From contig BFEA01000138.1 of the NCBI GenBank assembly GCA_003427395.1, positions 1,000,550 to 1,031,008 on the forward strand: 30,459 nucleotides of DNA, written 5' to 3'. A program made the translations under genes and the position numbers. The notes beneath the pieces were generated by a model. That model saw only the letters and a program-made list of their open reading frames with translations. It had not been told where the DNA came from and ran no database searches. How positions within the stretch are numbered: the first letter of the stretch is position 1; each line of letters begins with the position of its first letter. The DNA comes from Chara braunii (taxonomy: Eukaryota > Streptophyta > Charophyceae > Charales > Characeae). This document shows, piece by piece, positions 20,176-29,254 of this stretch.

Positions 20176-20278
20176 AAATTTCGACCAATTTTCGAATTAT
20201 GCCTGTCATCCTTACGCACGGGCCATGCTGATCTTCATTCTCTGTATCGTTCCAATTTTAACGGCTGCCCCGAAGGTC
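20176..20278 (-). pseudogene. U6 snRNA pseudogene, near full length, fused to the LINE B 5' end
   Basis: The minus strand reads GACCTTCGGGGCAGCCG, then AAAATTGGAACGATACAGAG, AGCATGGCCCGTGCGTAAGG and ATGACAGGCATAATTCG, ending GGTCGAAATTT before an A-rich run. This covers the whole U6 length. A 3-nt insertion lies between the ACAGAGA box and the AGC triad. No plant upstream sequence element or suitably spaced TATA box is visible upstream (plus-strand side above 20278). It is therefore a retrocopy. LINE B's leader follows immediately in the same direction. Confidence 0.9.
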
Positions 20279-20478
20279 GATTTTCTTTGCCACATAGGGG
20301 GTATCATTTCCCTTACCGGGGTTTCAGACCCCCCTTCCGTCATTTACGGAGGGTCATGCAGCATTGGCACGGCGGCCACGTGGCGCAATAGAGTGCAGGG
20401 GGCGTAATGACCTCCTGAAGCAGGATCAGCGAGAGAACCAGCCCCGCCAAGACGGACTCTGGGCATGCTCACATTACC

Positions 20479-20578
20479 GTCTTCACCCGAATAGAACGCC
20501 CAGTAATTAAGCTGCACGTAGCACAACTTCCGGTCCAGATGCAGCGACAATGACCGGGCATTCTACTCGGGTGAAGAC
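20479..20578. mobile_element. 100-bp palindromic MITE
   Basis: GTCTTCACCCGAATAGAACG at the left is complemented by CATTCTACTCGGGTGAAGAC at the right with two mismatches. The same family forms the tandem pair at 2107-2376. It appears nested just inside a GGGCATGCTCACA end at 20461, the terminus of another MITE family (26856-26977). Confidence 0.82.
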
Positions 20579-20579
20579 A

Positions 20580-20827
20580 GTAGCACTTTTCAAAATGCAT
20601 CTGACTCCAATTCCGCCCAGACCTCGATGCATCTGCCCGCAATGACGTCCATAAGTAAAAACGTTCTGGTGTGTGTATTACACCCTCTGTACGGATGGGT
20701 GAAGGCGGTAGCACTTTTCAAAACGCATTGGACTCCAATTCCGCCCAGACCTCGATGCATCTGACCGCAATGCCGTCCATAAGTAAAAACGTTCTAGTGT
20801 GTGTATTACACCCTCTGTACGGATGGA
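20580..20827. repeat. 128-bp tandem duplication
   Basis: Two direct copies (20580-20707 and 20708-20827) share GTAGCACTTTTCAAAA, CCGCCCAGACCTCGATGCAT and TACACCCTCTGTACGGATGG. They look like copies of the MITE right end with its GTGTGTATTACACCCT terminus. From 20279 to 20460 I see no gene. Confidence 0.85.
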
Positions 20828-20893
20828 TCAGCTCTCACTTCCTTTTCTTTTTTTCTTTTTTTTTTTTTCTTTTTTTTTTTTCAGCTCTCATTT
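20828..20893. repeat. T-rich tract flanked by a 13-bp direct repeat
   Basis: TCAGCTCTCACTT (20828-20840) and TCAGCTCTCATTT (20881-20893) bracket a 40-bp, almost pure T tract. This resembles a retro-inserted poly(A) tail with target site duplication. The following 20894-21343 holds no recognisable gene. Confidence 0.65.
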
Positions 20894-21343
20894 CAGCGTC
20901 AGAGACCGCCACATCGTCGTCTCAGGTCCACTGTGTGCACAAGTACAAGGCGACGCAATAAAGCAGAGAAGAACTTTACCTGAGCCTGGGCTTATGGAGG
21001 AAGCGCTCATTAGGAACAGCCTGCGAAGGAGAAGAGAGCACTAGTAGCCCTCATTGGCGAGAGCCTGTGAAGGAGAACAAAGCACGAGAGAGGGGTTCAC
21101 CTCTAGGGTAATGATGTGAGGATACTGCCAGGCGGATACCCTAGCAGCGGGCCAGAGGAAAAAAATATATGACAACAAAGGGGAGAGGAGAGAAGTGAGG
21201 TGGTCTCCCATTTAGTGCACAACTGGCAGCGTTCATGCTCTCCCGTTCTCGAAACTGTGGGCGTCACTGCACCACTCACCGAAAGTAAAAATGGCTAGTG
21301 TAGGTACACTCACCAATGACTCACCATTCTTCTTTTCTAAAAA

Positions 21344-21387
21344 CTAATCATCATCATCATCATCATCATAATAATAATAATAATAAC

Positions 21388-21421
<34 letters not shown>

Positions 21422-21464
21422 TAAAAATGAAAATAATAATATAATAATAATAATAATAATAATA

Positions 21465-21506
<42 letters not shown>

Positions 21507-21514
21507 ATAATAAA
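21344..21514. repeat. Palindromic (ATC)/(AAT)/(ATT) microsatellite
   Basis: (ATC)n passes into (AAT)n and then into (ATT)n, centred near 21467, so the last two blocks are reverse complements and can form a cruciform arm of about 35 bp. Confidence 0.93.
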
Positions 21515-21599
21515 ATTACAAAAATCATCCTACACATCCGACGCTGAATTCTCGTGGGCTTCGTTCTTCGTACCTCCACACTTCAGTTCCGGAAGTGAC

Positions 21600-21602
<3 letters not shown>

Positions 21603-21642
<40 letters not shown>

Positions 21643-21700
21643 GAAGTAACAATTCTCTCTCTTTCTCTCTCTCGTGAGCGCGCGCGCGCGCGCTCGCTCG
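21603..21700. repeat. (CT)n tracts and alternating GC block
   Basis: CCGGAAGT(G/A)ACAATT precedes two (CT)n tracts. The second runs into GAGCGCGCGCGCGCGCGCTC, an alternating purine-pyrimidine run able to adopt Z-DNA. Confidence 0.92.
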
Positions 21701-21889
21701 TCCGATCGAAAAGAAGGGAATCCGACACGTTGGACAAGTACGTGTCACATTCGAGACATTATAAAAAGCAGGGAGTTAGGCATGTAAGACATCTATATAA
21801 CAGCAGACAACACTTGGCAGTTATCGTCACGCTACAGAGAGACACACACACATATAGCACAAAAAAAAGAGCACAATAAAAACAAACAC

Positions 21890-21950
21890 ACAACCTACGT
21901 TTCCTCAGAGCAGATAAAAGACCTCCACGACAACACGTACCGCATCAACA

Positions 21951-21987
<37 letters not shown>

Positions 21988-22400
21988 AGACACACACACA
22001 CACGAAAGGGAGACATACTCGCAACATAAAAAGGAAACATCCAATCTCCGTTTCCCCATAGCAAAAAAAATAAATCCCCAGACTCCCACCTGAACACATG
22101 CGTCAATTTCGTCAATGGTTAGCAGTCAAACTTAGTTACGCGAAGTCGAAGTCCGTTTCCACACAAAACCACAAAAACACAGCGGTTCATTTTCACACAA
22201 ACCACTAAAAAAAACACAAAACAAAATCGACACATCCAGCCTCTGTTTCCCCACAGCAGATAAAGATCTCCACGACAACACTTACTGTTTCATCCGGCAA
22301 CAGACACAAAAAAAACAGAAAGAAGTGGGAAAAAAAAAATCAATAAAAGAAGACAACCAACCTACGTTTTCCCACAGCAGAAAGACCTCCACCTCCACAC
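21890..22400. repeat. Dispersed direct repeats around a (CA)n tract
   Basis: Copies of a block like GTTTCC.CA.AGCAGATAAAGA followed by CTCCACGACAACAC occur near 21899, 22050, 22246 and 22368. A (CA)n tract lies at about 21951-21982. I see no gene here or in 22401-23030. Confidence 0.65.
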
Positions 22401-23108
22401 ACCTGCATACTTGGCAGTCAAACCGCCAGTGCGGAGGAGACAAAAGTTATATGTGTACGTCGATGAACTTGAATGAAGATCCGTTTTTCTTCTATCACCG
22501 CTGCCAAAAGTACCATCATCATGATAATGCCCCCCCTACATTCATAAGACTTTGCTTTTATGCCCTCTAGAGATTCATAAGACTTCCGTTTCGGATATTT
22601 TATGACACGATTCACGGTGTAAACACACAATATAAACGCTAACACGTTTATTCTGAATCTGTACGTAAATTTATAAAATGTACAAAAGTACCAAACCACA
22701 TGTCATATACTCCGTATTACGGCTTTTAAGTGCTCCATATTACCCATTGGAGAGCCCCTCTCAAAATCGAGACGAACCTCTTTCTCTTCCTCTCCCTCCT
22801 TCCCCCTCCCCTCCCCTCCCCTCCTCAAACTGCTCTACTGCTTTGAGGGGGACCTACCTGCCATCATCCCATCCCTTCCCCATCCCCATCCATTAGACAA
22901 CTCGCAACTCCAATCATCCTTAAAAAACTTAAAATTAAAATTACAAAAAATTACTAAAAAAATACTAATTAAGAATGTCAACCCCTTTGTGTCCGTCATA
23001 CCAAAGGAACGCTACACGATAAAACTACAAGACTCAGAGTCGTCTGACTTCGAAGTATTTTTCATGCCCACCTACTACAAGACTCAAGACTCTTGTCTGA
23101 CTTCGCGG

Positions 23109-23490
23109 AGTATTTTTCATGCCCAACTTGACTATTAACACCAAGACACAGCGCTAACCCCTTTCCCAGATGTTCCGAGCTCGATCAAACCATGCAACGC
23201 AGTCTTAAGATAAACACTTGAACACACGATTCCACGGATTTCGCGCGCTTTCATCGACGGAAGGTGGGTGCTCTGCAGGTGTTGCCCAAATCAACGGCAA
23301 GTATTTTTCATGCCCAACTTGCAGGCATTAACACCAAGACACAGCGCTAACCCCTTTCCTAGATGTTCCGAGCTCGATCAAACCAAGCAACGCAGTCTTA
23401 AGATAGACACTTGAACACACGATTCCACGGATTTCGCGCGCTTTCATCGACGGGAGGTGGGTGCTCTGCAGGTGTTGCCCAAATCAACGG
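23109..23490. repeat. 191-bp tandem duplication
   Basis: Copies at 23109-23299 and 23300-23490 are nearly identical, for example GATGTTCCGAGCTCGATCAA, CGGATTTCGCGCGCTTTCAT and GTGTTGCCCAAATCAACGGC. A shorter related duplication (AGTATTTTTCATGCCCA) precedes them from about 23030. No gene is evident in 23491-23765. Confidence 0.93.
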
Positions 23491-23789
23491 CAGCAGACCA
23501 TCGACCTATTCCCGGGCCCCCCTTCCCGACCTCAGGACCGTACCAACTCTTTCCTAGTGATACAAGGACTTTTTTTTTGTTTAACTTCCTTTTGTTTAAC
23601 AAGGTCCACTTCAATCGTGGGGAGCATCACGTGCTGGGAACCAGGCCCGAAGTCACAAGCACCTGTCCCCCCTCTTCCGTTTAAAGCCGACGTGCACGGA
23701 ACACCGAAGACTTGGAACAAGTCCCGACTAGCACATAACCGAGACAGCAGAGTCAAGACAACATGACGAACACATCACCACAGCATGGT

Positions 23790-24210
23790 TGAGGCAGACG
23801 CCGGGACCACCACATTAACAGAGACGACGGGATCACCGCATGCGCAGAGACGACGGGACCAACACATGAGCAGAGACGACGGGACCACCACATTCGCAAC
23901 ACCGAAGAACAAACTAGTCCAAACGGCGTGACTGCCACGTAACAAATGCAACGTTGAGTAGAGACGCCGGGATCACTACATTGGCAGAGACGCCGGGACC
24001 ACCACATGGGCAACGGACAGTAGAGCAGACAGGAATCGCCAACGGCTAGAGTAGAATACAGCAGAGACGTCGGAACCACCACACCAACAGAAACGCCGGC
24101 ACCACCACATCAACAGCAACGCTGGGACCACCACATCAACAGAAACGCCGGGACCACCACATGAACAGAAACGCTGGGACCACCACATCAACAGAAACGC
24201 CGGGACCTCC
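23790..24210. repeat. 26-bp minisatellite
   Basis: The unit is close to GGACCACCACATCAACAG followed by AAACGCCG. Clean adjacent copies run about 24074-24203, and diverged copies with GAGACGACGGGACCA begin upstream. It is not a CRISPR, since there are no unique spacers. Sequence 24211-24796 holds no gene I can support. Confidence 0.85.
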
Positions 24211-24796
24211 ACACACGGACAGCAGAGCAGACCGGAAGTACAACAAGCCTTCGAATGATGGATGGTAAGAAGAGAAGAAACAGGCAAGGAAATTTAAAGA
24301 CAGCGGCAGAGAAAAGACAACGGAAAACTGTACAAAAAGGACAGGCTACGGAAAAGACGAGAAATATGGACGAAGCGAGAGTCGAGGGAAGGAGGAATCT
24401 ATATGGAGGAATACACTTGTACCATGGATGAAGCGAGAGTCAAGGGAAAAAAATTTTATAGAGGATGTTCTCGACCGCCAGGGGATTAAGAGAGACGAAC
24501 AGCGAGAGGAACAAGTGGTGCTATACGACGGTAGTGTGCGGATTATCAATTCAAAAGACACTGAAAAGTCACGTGAGCGAGTATGGTGCGACAAGATGGA
24601 CTACTACAGAGCGAGAGCGCGCGGAGTGACAGAACAGACCAAGTAGCGCGGGGGCAACCGAGAAGAAAAAGCGTATCACTTGATTTGCACGAATACGACA
24701 AAGTCGGACAGACAGCATCATCATTCGCACTCAATTGTAATTAGGTCACTTATGCTGACACCATCATCCAGCTTATCCCAGACTTACTCCATAGCC

Positions 24797-24860
24797 AGCT
24801 ATGCACGACCCTGCCCCTGACTAAGTACCTAGCTATGCACGACCCTGCCCCTGATAACTA
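24797..24860. repeat. 34-bp tandem duplication
   Basis: AGCTATGCACGACCCTGCCC occurs at 24797 and again at 24831. A (CTCC)n tract follows at about 24889-24910. No gene is visible before 25289; a (GT)n tract lies near 25190-25208. Confidence 0.85.
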
Positions 24861-25288
24861 TTCTTTCCTTCGGAGAGATATACAATACTCCCTCCCTCCC
24901 TCCCTCCCACCCTCCCCTCTTTTATTTTGTGCGACACAAGATACCACACACTTGTCCATTTTTGAAAAAAGCTCTCGCCATTCGCTACCGTTCCCCCATC
25001 CATCTTCCGAAGGACACCGGAATGGGAGTACCACACAGCTGAACTTTCGGGGCCCAAAACCGGAAAGGTTTCCCCGTGGGCGCCTTCTACCAATTACCCC
25101 CACCGGAATCGTGCACGACTAACCCTTAACCTAGTGTGCAATACAAACACAAGATACAACAAACAAATACTGTGTGACAGTGTGTGACACTGTGTGTGTG
25201 TGTGTGTGCGACGCAAATGTGTGCGGCGCACGCACGTATGTATACTACGAGGAGTACATAACTCTCTCCCTATCAACTAGCTAGCTAC

Positions 25289-26083
25289 CTATGCGGCATC
25301 AACCGGCGCGTACTCGTCTTGCCCGACGCGGCGAGTGGTTGGCCGAGATGGCGGCAGGAAGACCCACGTGTAAACCAGAGAAGCAATCGCTCCTCCAATC
25401 AATGGTCCAACCCAGTAGACCCAATGATTACCCCACGTGCCAGAGACGAAAGCCGGGCCGAAGCTCCTCGCAGGGTTCATGGAACCGCCGGTGAAGGGGA
25501 ACCCGACGACGATTCCCACCAACACTGACAGACCAATCGCCAGCGGCGCGATGGCAGCAGGCCCTCTCTTGTCGACTGCCGTGCCGAAGACAGTGAAGAC
25601 GAGCATGAAGGTGAGGATGATTTCAATGATAAGCCCGGAGGACCATTCGATATCCGCTCCCAGGCCGTGAGAGCCCAAGCTGCCTTGATACTTAACCGGT
25701 GTAGTCCACTTCAGCAGCAATGCTCCTACCACTCCTCCCAACAGCTGACCAACCCAGTACATCAACCCGCGAAGAATGGACAACTTGCCCGAAAGCACAA
25801 TGCCGAAGGTAACCGCTGGGTTAATGTGACCTCCGCTAACGACGGACGTACTCGCAATGACCACAGCCAGAGCTATACCATGGGTTACGGCGACTGCCAT
25901 GGCCTGGGAGATATCCGTTGCACCTCCCGCAAGCAGGTCTACAGTAGCAACCACACTGCCGCACCCAATGAAGATGAACAACAGCGTGCCGATGAATTCG
26001 GCGATGGTTGCCTTCCACGCCGCTGTCGATGCCAAGCTCTCGTCCGCTGAGCCTAAGTACACCATGTTGTCTGTGTCCGCCAT
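25289..26083 (-). CDS. Tonoplast intrinsic protein (aquaporin, TIP2-like filter)
   Basis: This is a complete 264-residue MIP-family channel in a single exon. Six membrane segments can be placed. The two half-helix motifs are GGHINPAVTFG (NPA at 88-90) and GGSMNPARSFGPAF (NPA at 203-205). The aromatic/arginine filter reads His68, Ile191, Gly200 and Arg206. That H-I-G-R combination is the one known for plant TIP2 channels, which pass water and ammonia across the vacuolar membrane. The start MADTDNMVYL gives a normal short N-terminal tail, and the C terminus (DEYAPVDAA) is short as in TIPs. There is no frameshift or missing pore residue, so it is probably functional. It is the only conserved host gene in the window. 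Land-plant TIPs usually have introns; this copy has none. Confidence 0.93.
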   Translation of the reverse strand: MADTDNMVYLGSADESLASTAAWKATIAEFIGTLLFIFIGCGSVVATVDLLAGGATDISQAMAVAVTHGIALAVVIASTSVVSGGHINPAVTFGIVLSGKLSILRGLMYWVGQLLGGVVGALLLKWTTPVKYQGSLGSHGLGADIEWSSGLIIEIILTFMLVFTVFGTAVDKRGPAAIAPLAIGLSVLVGIVVGFPFTGGSMNPARSFGPAFVSGTWGNHWVYWVGPLIGGAIASLVYTWVFLPPSRPTTRRVGQDEYAPVDAA

Positions 26084-26589
26084 CTTCGCAGCTTCTGCTT
26101 CCTTCGCCGCACGGCGTCCTTTGGTGGACTCTCCTTCCTCCTCCCTCCACCCTTAGGCTACGTAGTCTGTCTACCTTCGCTGCGACGAGCGTCTTCTCCT
26201 CCTTCTTCCCTTCTGCTAACCCTCCTTCTCTGGTAATCGTCTCCACTACTTCCCACCCCCCTTCTCCGTCAAACAAACTTATTCGCTCCTGTTCCCCTGC
26301 ACTCCCCTCCTGCGTGAGATTCACACTCCACCGACGTCGACCGAACCCTCGACATCAGCTGTCAGGACTCAGGAGAGTTCAGATCATGATCAGCGTCTGT
26401 TTCGCGCTCAGCGTACTGCTCACCTCCCTGCCTACTACTCCCACCCCTCCTTCCCACTTCTACGTAGCCCTCCTCTGGCTCTCTCCCACTTCCACCCCTC
26501 TACTTCATTCCCTTCTCCAATCCTGCCCCTCTGCCCTTTCTACACACTCGCACCACTGCTCACTGTTCTACCTCACTTGTCCTAGTCCG

Positions 26590-26597
26590 TTATATGT
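26590..26597 (-). promoter_or_regulatory. Possible TATA box for the aquaporin gene
   Basis: The minus strand reads ACATATAACGG here, about 510 bp upstream of the start codon, with an AG-rich presumptive leader between. This is weak evidence resting only on the motif. Confidence 0.2.
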
Positions 26598-26617
26598 TAT
26601 CTTCTTCTCTACAAAAC

Positions 26618-26709
26618 GCCGTACACACTCACACACACACACACACACAGCGAGCGAGCGAGCGAGAGAGAGAGAGAGAGAGAGAGAGAGGAAGAAAGAG
26701 AGAGAGAGA
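26618..26709. repeat. (CA)n-(GAGC)n-(GA)n compound microsatellite
   Basis: Three simple repeats abut each other just upstream of the aquaporin gene. The region 26084-26617 otherwise shows only CT-rich, non-coding sequence. Confidence 0.95.
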
Positions 26710-26855
26710 TTTTCCCCGTTTCTCTACGGACACCTCGCTGTTTCCTAATCCGTTGCTACAAGCCTGCCCTTGCCGTCTTCCTCCTCTTCCTTTCCTTGGC
26801 CGCGTCTTACCGCATGTACGGCACTTCTAACAGAACCTTCTGAACAGTTGAACTG

Positions 26856-26977
26856 AGGGCATGCTCACACTCGCACTACCTTCAATGCATCTGACCACTT
26901 TTACGGCCAGACCTGCGCGAATCTGGCCGCAATTACATCCAAAAATAAGTAAAAAAAGTCACCGTGTGAGTATGCCC
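26856..26977. mobile_element. 122-bp MITE with GGGCATGCTCACAC termini
   Basis: AGGGCATGCTCACAC on the left is complemented by GTGTGAGTATGCCCT on the right. Internally GGCCAGACCTGCGCGAATCT and ATCTGGCCGCAATTACATCC give further partial symmetry. Related fragments are at 1171, 20461 and 28090-28218. Confidence 0.82.
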
Positions 26978-27201
26978 TGAGAGAGGGCACTGCACACTGC
27001 ACTCAGCACCACCACTCCTGACAACCACCGACAATCCCGGGAGTCGTACAGTCAAGAAGTCGGCGATTAAAAAGAAAAAAAAATACTAGTCACAATCACA
27101 ACTGGCGCTGCACGACGCCAACGTCGGCCTGAGGCTGTTGCTATTACCGCGCGTTGTCGTCAGCTCCCACTATATCCGATTCATCTCCGACTCCGTACCC
27201 T

Positions 27202-27367
27202 GGGGCCAAGTCCCACTAGCAGCGTCGAGCTACCTCAACGCCTGAATCTGGACGTGTTTGTGAAGACGTGCAGTTCAGGAAACTCAACACCATTTCTGCA
27301 CATCTCCGCAAAGCGTCCACATTCAGGCGTTGAGGTAGCTCAACGCTCGCTAGTGGGACTTGGCCCC
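27202..27367. mobile_element. MITE with GGTCCCACTAGC-type termini (copy 2)
   Basis: The outer ends GGGGCCAAGTCCCACTAGC and GCTAGTGGGACTTGGCCCC are exact complements. Pairing continues for about 50 bp each side through GAGCTACCTCAACGCCTGAAT, leaving a short central loop. No coding sequence is present. The flanks 26978-27201 and 27368-27646 show no gene. Confidence 0.9.
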
Positions 27368-27646
27368 TGCAGGACCCTGACTCACGACCTTCGCGAAATA
27401 AAAGCAGCAAAAGGAAAAAAAAAAAAAAAGGAGCTGAGGCCCAACACCTACGACGCTAGGCCGACAACCGCGGCCGAGCTGTCAGCTCTGCTCAGCTGCC
27501 CTGTAGCGAGGGCTTTAGACCTGCCTTCTCCCTCGCGGGGGACTGGGACTGTCCTGGCTACGGTATAGAACTACTACAGTGAATGGGTGTATGGGCAGAT
27601 CTACAGTATATATATGTATATGTGCAGATCTACAATGAATGTGCAT

Positions 27647-27711
27647 ATCGTCGTCATTCCCGAAAAAGAAAAAACAAAAAAAAACAAAAAAAAGGAGAGG
27701 ATCGTCGTCAT
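27647..27711. repeat. A-rich tract flanked by an 11-bp direct repeat
   Basis: ATCGTCGTCAT at 27647-27657 and 27701-27711 brackets about 43 bp of A-rich sequence. It reads like a tail-only retro-insertion with TSD. Confidence 0.65.
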
Positions 27712-27786
27712 ACCCAGATTCCCCGCGGCGCGAGGAAAAGAACCGGCGAAAGACACGCGACGGGGGTTCTCTCCTACGTTTCCTGG

Positions 27787-27956
27787 GGCGAGGTCCCACT
27801 AGCAAAGAGGATTGGATTGAACACCTTAATTTGGACTTGTTTGTGGAATGGTGCAGAAACTCGAGATCCAACTGCTTTTCTGCATCCCCGCTTCAAACAA
27901 GTCCAGGTTCAGGTACTCAGTCCAATCCTCTTTGCTATTGCTAGTGGGACCTCGCC
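27787..27956. mobile_element. MITE with GGTCCCACTAGC termini (copy 3)
   Basis: GGCGAGGTCCCACTAGC and GCTAGTGGGACCTCGCC are exact complements. AGCAAAGAGGATTGGATTGA is mirrored by AGTCCAATCCTCTTTGCT inside. A 34-bp tandem duplication of its right end (GGGACCTCGCCTCTGTACTT) follows at 27946-28011. Confidence 0.9.
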
Positions 27957-28029
27957 TCTGTACTTCCAGAGCAGCAAATGGGACCTCGCCTCTGTACTTC
28001 CAGAGCAGCATCCTCACACTACATATGTA

Positions 28030-28089
28030 GGACTTTTCTGTTGTTTTTTTTTTCTTTTTCTTTTTTCTTTTTTTTCGGACTTTTCTGTT
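28030..28089. repeat. T-rich tract flanked by a perfect 13-bp direct repeat
   Basis: GGACTTTTCTGTT occurs at 28030-28042 and 28077-28089 around a 34-bp T-rich run. The exact match makes the TSD reading stronger here than at the other tracts. Confidence 0.7.
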
Positions 28090-28437
28090 CTGGATACATC
28101 TGACCGACACTGCGGCTTCGTCTGCATGCATCGGACCGCATGCAGGCTGCATGCATCGGACCGCATTTACGTCCAAAGATGAGTAGGAAAAAATCCTGGT
28201 GTGAGTATATGCCTTACACGAGGATTTTTTCTTTTTACCCCTTTGTCTTTCGAAACTCTTGTTTTTTTGTGTCCTCCTTTTTTTTCCGGGGGCTAATTTG
28301 CAAAACACCCCCAGAAGTTGAGAAATATGCCAAAATGCCCCTGCGGGATGTGGGCGGAGCGGAACGCCCCCTCTGACAAAATCATCTTCTGTCGATTTCA
28401 CCTGTCCTCAGTCCTACCCACCTACCCCAGGCTACCC

Positions 28438-28536
28438 GGGGCAAGGTCCCACTTGCGCAAATTAGGAGATTTGGGCCGTTGATCTTTGCTATCTACGGTC
28501 AGTATCTCTTAATTCGTGCAAGTGGGACCTAGCCCC
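28438..28536. mobile_element. 99-bp MITE with GGTCCCACTTGC termini (forward copy)
   Basis: GGGGCAAGGTCCCACTTGC opens it and GCAAGTGGGACCTAGCCCC closes it. The interior TTGATCTTTGCTATCTACGG is the reverse complement of the interior of 29748-29846. Confidence 0.9.
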
Positions 28537-28642
28537 CGTACTCCTAAGCCTGTATAGGGGACCCCTTTTGTTCGTACAAAGAGGTGTCATTGGTGGAATA
28601 CATTACATGAAATTTGAGGCATTTCGAAGGACTTCTTTAGAG

Positions 28643-28901
28643 ACCACGCTCGGAATGCGAAAAAGACAAAATGTGGCGGTGCATCTGGCCATGTTCTAGC
28701 AGAAAGTTCATTCTCATTTGCACATTTCGAGAGTGCTTCGCGAGGGAGGAATCTCAATGTAATTCGAGCTCGGGCGCTACAAAAAGGGCATCGCCACACC
28801 ACTCTCGAAATGTGCAAAATGACCATGAACTTTGCTGTACAATATGACCAGATGCACCTGCCACAATTTTGTCTTTTTCACATTTCGAGAGTGGTGTGGC
28901 G
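28643..28901. mobile_element. 259-bp palindromic element
   Basis: Long arms pair across a central spacer of about 64 bp, for example CATTTGCACATTTCGAGAGTG ending at 28735 with CACTCTCGAAATGTGCAAAATG starting at 28800. A second, offset pairing of the same GAGAGT/ACTCTC words occurs inside. No coding sequence is seen. The element at 29255-29490 shares its core. Confidence 0.78.
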
Positions 28902-28960
28902 AGGCTCGAAGTTACATGTGCATCATCATTCGGCCGTAATTAGCTTGACGGGATGTCCTT

Positions 28961-29235
28961 TTTTTTTTTCCCCCCTTTTTGTTTTAACGATGATGGCCTT
29001 GAGATATCCTCTTTCAATTGGTCTTTATGCAATATACGAGACAGCTTTCCGGAAAAAAAAAAAGAAAAAAAATCCTCTTTTTTTTTTCTTTTTTCCCCCC
29101 GATATATCCTCATTGAACTAACGGGCCACAGGTAATCCAGAAATATCTTATTCTGTCATCTGATTGCATCTGGATTCGAACTTGGATCTGTACGTCAACA
29201 GTTTATGGCTGTACCAGCTGGGCTAGGCCCGCTGG
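28961..29235 (-). mobile_element. tRNA-headed SINE with 12-bp TSD
   Basis: The minus strand begins GCGGGCCTAGCCCAGCTGG, with pol III box A TAGCCCAGCTGG (29214-29225) and box B GTTCGAATCC (29172-29181). A tRNA-unrelated body follows and the element ends in an A-rich tail at about 28961. CGGGATGTCCTT flanks it at 28949-28960 and 29236-29247. The tRNA-like part does not fold as a proper cloverleaf (D stem and anticodon stem mismatched), so it is not a tRNA gene. An internal A/T palindrome at 29053-29096 suggests a nested or dimeric structure. Confidence 0.72.
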
Positions 29236-29254
29236 CGGGATGTCCTTGTCATGG

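Noticed and set aside
20176-20278. Functional U6 snRNA gene
   Set aside because: It has a 3-nt insertion near the ACAGAGA box and no upstream element or TATA box at the expected spacing.
23790-24210. CRISPR-like array
   Set aside because: The 26-bp units are directly adjacent with no spacers, and the window is clearly eukaryotic.
24428-24646. Small 72-codon ORF with charged composition
   Set aside because: No recognisable domain, short, and in a repeat-rich region; chance cannot be excluded, so I did not list it as a gene.
27583-28401. ORFs of up to 199 codons across the MITE cluster
   Set aside because: They run through palindromic MITEs and poly(A/T) tracts, giving low-complexity translations with no domain.
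29160-29232. Functional tRNA gene (minus)
   Set aside because: Box A and B match, but the D and anticodon stems do not pair properly, and the element has a body, a tail and a TSD, so SINE is the better call.
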